From Bacteroidetes bacterium HGW-Bacteroidetes-6 (GTDB lineage Bacteria > Bacteroidota > Bacteroidia > Bacteroidales > DTU049): a stretch of DNA of 36,198 bases. Location: contig PHDB01000034.1 of assembly GCA_002842495.1 (NCBI GenBank), positions 1 to 36,198 of the forward strand, in the 5' to 3' direction. The first letter of the stretch is position 1; every line of letters starts with the position of its first letter. The position numbers were made by a program, and so were the translations under genes. This document shows, piece by piece, positions 34,252 through 36,198 of the stretch. The notes under the pieces were generated by a model that had not been told where the DNA came from, searched no databases, and saw only the letters and a list, made by a program, of their open reading frames with translations.

Positions 34252-34917
34252 TTAGAATTCAACTTTAGGTGCGTTCTCGGCACCGGCAGAGCTTTGGAAA
34301 TATCCTTTTTTATCAAATCCGAACAGGGCCGCAAACAAATTGCGGGGAAAAGTGCGGATATATTGATTGTAATCCATGGCAACTTCGTTATAAGCATTTC
34401 GCTGCACCAAAATTTCGGATTCAATTCCTTTCAGGTCATTCATCAAATTCAAAAATCCTGTAGGCGCCTGCAATACAGGATATTGCTCCATGACAACCAT
34501 AAGTTTACTTAACGAACCGCTAAATTCATCTTGTGCTTGTTCAAATTTAGAAAAGGTTTCCTCGTCAAGGTTATCAGCATTAATATTAATGGAAGAAGCT
34601 TTACTTCTTGCGTCGATAACAGCTGTAAGGGTCGATTTTTCAAAATCAGCCATACCTTTCACTGTATTTACAAGATTGCCAACCAAATCCATACGTTTTT
34701 GATATACATTTTCAACATTGGCCCATTGCTTCAGCAGAGCTTCCTCTTTTACAACCATTCTGTTATTGGCTCTCCACATCCAGATACCAATTGGCAGAAG
34801 AATAACAACCAACAAAATGATAATCATGGTCGAACCAAGACAGCCTGTTTTTGAACGTACGCTTTTATTTTGATTTGTACTACCACCGGAGGGTAAAGTT
34901 TGGGTTGAATTTTCCAT
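34252..34917 (-). CDS. LemA family protein
   Basis: The 221-residue protein has a polar N-terminus of about 28 residues, one membrane helix (about 31-48), then the conserved LemA core. The core includes WANVENVYQKRMDLVGNLVNTVKG, a four-helix coiled region, and the late QYPVLQAPTGFLNLMNDLKGIE and YNQYIRTFPRNLFAALFGF motifs. The function of the family is not established. Many members are longer at neither end, so the pre-helix extension with poly-polar residues is slightly unusual. It starts 33 nt after htpG and is likely read from the same transcript; no clear internal promoter is visible. Confidence 0.92.
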   Translation of the reverse strand: MENSTQTLPSGGSTNQNKSVRSKTGCLGSTMIIILLVVILLPIGIWMWRANNRMVVKEEALLKQWANVENVYQKRMDLVGNLVNTVKGMADFEKSTLTAVIDARSKASSININADNLDEETFSKFEQAQDEFSGSLSKLMVVMEQYPVLQAPTGFLNLMNDLKGIESEILVQRNAYNEVAMDYNQYIRTFPRNLFAALFGFDKKGYFQSSAGAENAPKVEF

Positions 34918-34950
34918 ATTCGTTAATATTTTGAAGGTAAAAGTAGGAAT

Positions 34951-36198
34951 TTATTTGATAATATCAATACTTCGTTGGATAAATTTTGAAAGTTTTTCTC
35001 CTTTCAACAAGCCTTGCGACAACAAAGCCAGATCAATAAGCTGACTAACAGTATCTTTCTTCTTTCCTTCATCCATGGTATCAACCAGTCCTGTGATAGC
35101 CGCATGATTTGAATTAATCAGCAAAGTATAGCTACGACCCATTCCGGCCATATACTCCATGCCTCCCATTTGCGACATATCGCTCATCCGGCGCAGAAAC
35201 TCAGGCTGAATCATTCCAACCGGTGCATCATTTTCGTCGAGCGCTTCCACTTGTACATGCACTTGCACATCCGAAGGAATAGCGCCAGTAAACAATTCCT
35301 GAACCTGTTTCTTTTCGTCATCGTTGAGCTTACTCACTACTTCAGCTTTATCTTTTTCGATAAGTTTATCGGCCATTTCGGCATCAACACGCTTGAATGT
35401 AGCTTTTTCGAGCTTGCGCTCCATAAAATCGATAAAATGCACATCGATAACCGAATCCATCAACAAAACCGAATAACCTTTAGCTTTAGCTGCCGAAATA
35501 TACGTGTGTTGTTCTTCGGCATCCGAAGCGTAAAGCAAGACCAGATTTCCGTTTTTATCGGTTTGAGCTTCTTTCACCAATTCGCGATATTCTTCCATGG
35601 TGAAATATTTTCCATCGGTATCGCCAAGCAATGCAAATTTATCGGCTCTCTCGTAGAACGAATCGTTAGTAAGCATCCCATAACGAATAAAAACACGAAT
35701 ATCGTCCCATTTTTTCTCAAAATCTTCGCGATTTGTTTTGTACAGCTCTTCGAGCTTATCGGCCACTTTTTTAGTGATGTGACTGCTGATTTTCTTCACA
35801 TTGGGATCGCCTTGCAAATAACTCCGGCTCACATTCAGCGGAATATCGGGCGAATCGATTACTCCATGCAATAATGTCAGAAAATCAGGCACAATGTTTT
35901 CTACATTATCGGTCACAAAAACCTGATTGCAATAAAGCTGAATTCTGTTTTTTTGTACTTCGAGATTCTTTTTCAGCTTCGGGAAATACAGAATACCATT
36001 GAGGTTGAAAGGATAATCAACATTGATGTGGATGTGAAACAGCGGATCATCAAAAGTATATGGATACAATTCGCGGTAAAAGCTTTTGTAATCTTCATCC
36101 TTCAGTTCAGTTGGCGTTTTTTTCCAAATAGGATCGGGGTTGTTTACTATTCGCGGCTCTTCAGTAGTTTTGTATTTGGGATTACCATCCTTATCGGT
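34951..36198 (-). CDS. htpG: HSP90-family chaperone HtpG, C-terminal 415 residues (cut by right edge)
   Basis: The frame runs from the right edge of the window without a stop. Visible motifs are those of the HtpG middle and C-terminal domains: WKKTPTELKDEDYKSFYREL, LYFPKL, the middle-domain NRIQLYCNQVFVTDN, and FLTLLHGVIDSPDIPLNVSRSYLQ, with the catalytic-loop Arg of the middle domain in the LNVSRSYLQ segment. The C-terminal dimerisation part follows (SQLIDLALLSQGLLKG). The N-terminal ATPase domain lies beyond the window. ATG 36069 is internal and not the start. Confidence 0.96.
   Translation of the reverse strand, partial: TDKDGNPKYKTTEEPRIVNNPDPIWKKTPTELKDEDYKSFYRELYPYTFDDPLFHIHINVDYPFNLNGILYFPKLKKNLEVQKNRIQLYCNQVFVTDNVENIVPDFLTLLHGVIDSPDIPLNVSRSYLQGDPNVKKISSHITKKVADKLEELYKTNREDFEKKWDDIRVFIRYGMLTNDSFYERADKFALLGDTDGKYFTMEEYRELVKEAQTDKNGNLVLLYASDAEEQHTYISAAKAKGYSVLLMDSVIDVHFIDFMERKLEKATFKRVDAEMADKLIEKDKAEVVSKLNDDEKKQVQELFTGAIPSDVQVHVQVEALDENDAPVGMIQPEFLRRMSDMSQMGGMEYMAGMGRSYTLLINSNHAAITGLVDTMDEGKKKDTVSQLIDLALLSQGLLKGEKLSKFIQRSIDIIK

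Noticed and set aside
35170..35874. 234-codon open frame on the plus strand opposite htpG
   Set aside because: It is antisense to well-conserved htpG sequence, with a composition that mirrors it and no promoter; a shadow frame.

Overview
The window comes from a chromosome of Bacteroidota, probably a Bacteroidales/Marinilabiliales-type marine or sediment bacterium. The evidence is the 16S rRNA sequence style, many promoters of the Bacteroidota form (TTG, about 18-21 nt, TAnnTTTG), very short leaders mostly without Shine-Dalgarno sequences, four secreted proteins with type IX secretion (T9SS) C-terminal sorting domains, a PorP/SprF protein, and families largely confined to this phylum (DUF4492, DUF5723-like, DUF6600). 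Names rest on motifs read by eye; no database search was possible.

Layout. 1-1371: 5' two thirds of a 16S rRNA gene (minus strand, cut by the left edge), its leader and two related promoters. 1372-3231: minus-strand operon of a 46-residue lipoprotein, an outer-membrane-type protein and lipA. 3294-5692: ung and an Omp85/BamA-like protein whose probable TTG start overlaps the ung stop. 5699-11734: a DPM1-like glycosyltransferase, a GT-C-like membrane protein and a large divergent T9SS cargo with five FG-GAP-like repeats; the last two look more AT-rich than their surroundings. 11931-14128: two outer-membrane barrel-type proteins. 14199-15544: an LpxL-type acyltransferase and a small secreted protein. 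15981-16889: a DUF6600 protein. 16899-25392: minus-strand surface cluster with a T9SS type B adhesin, PorP/SprF, a peptidase-S74 tail-fibre-like protein, a terminator, then an Asp-box propeller with a type A sorting domain. 25645-27966: secreted M14 zinc carboxypeptidase. 28221-31035: long-chain acyl-CoA synthetase and a lipoprotein with two GldN/PorN-like segments. 31081-34122: cytochrome bd operon (DUF4492, cydA, cydB, an unlisted 37-residue CydX-like ORF, terminator). 34198-36198: lemA and the C-terminal part of htpG.

How the parts fit. Housekeeping genes (rRNA, lipA, ung, cydAB, htpG, lemA) alternate with envelope and secretion genes. The type B adhesin and PorP/SprF form the usual cargo-plus-partner pair; the co-directional S74 gene just downstream may belong to the same surface structure. 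The points most worth a second look are the tandem GldN-like lipoprotein behind an acyl-CoA synthetase, the CydX-like small ORF, the strong Shine-Dalgarno sequence in front of porP/sprF, the S74 protein in that operon, and the unclassified hydrolase-like T9SS cargo beside two glycosyltransferases.
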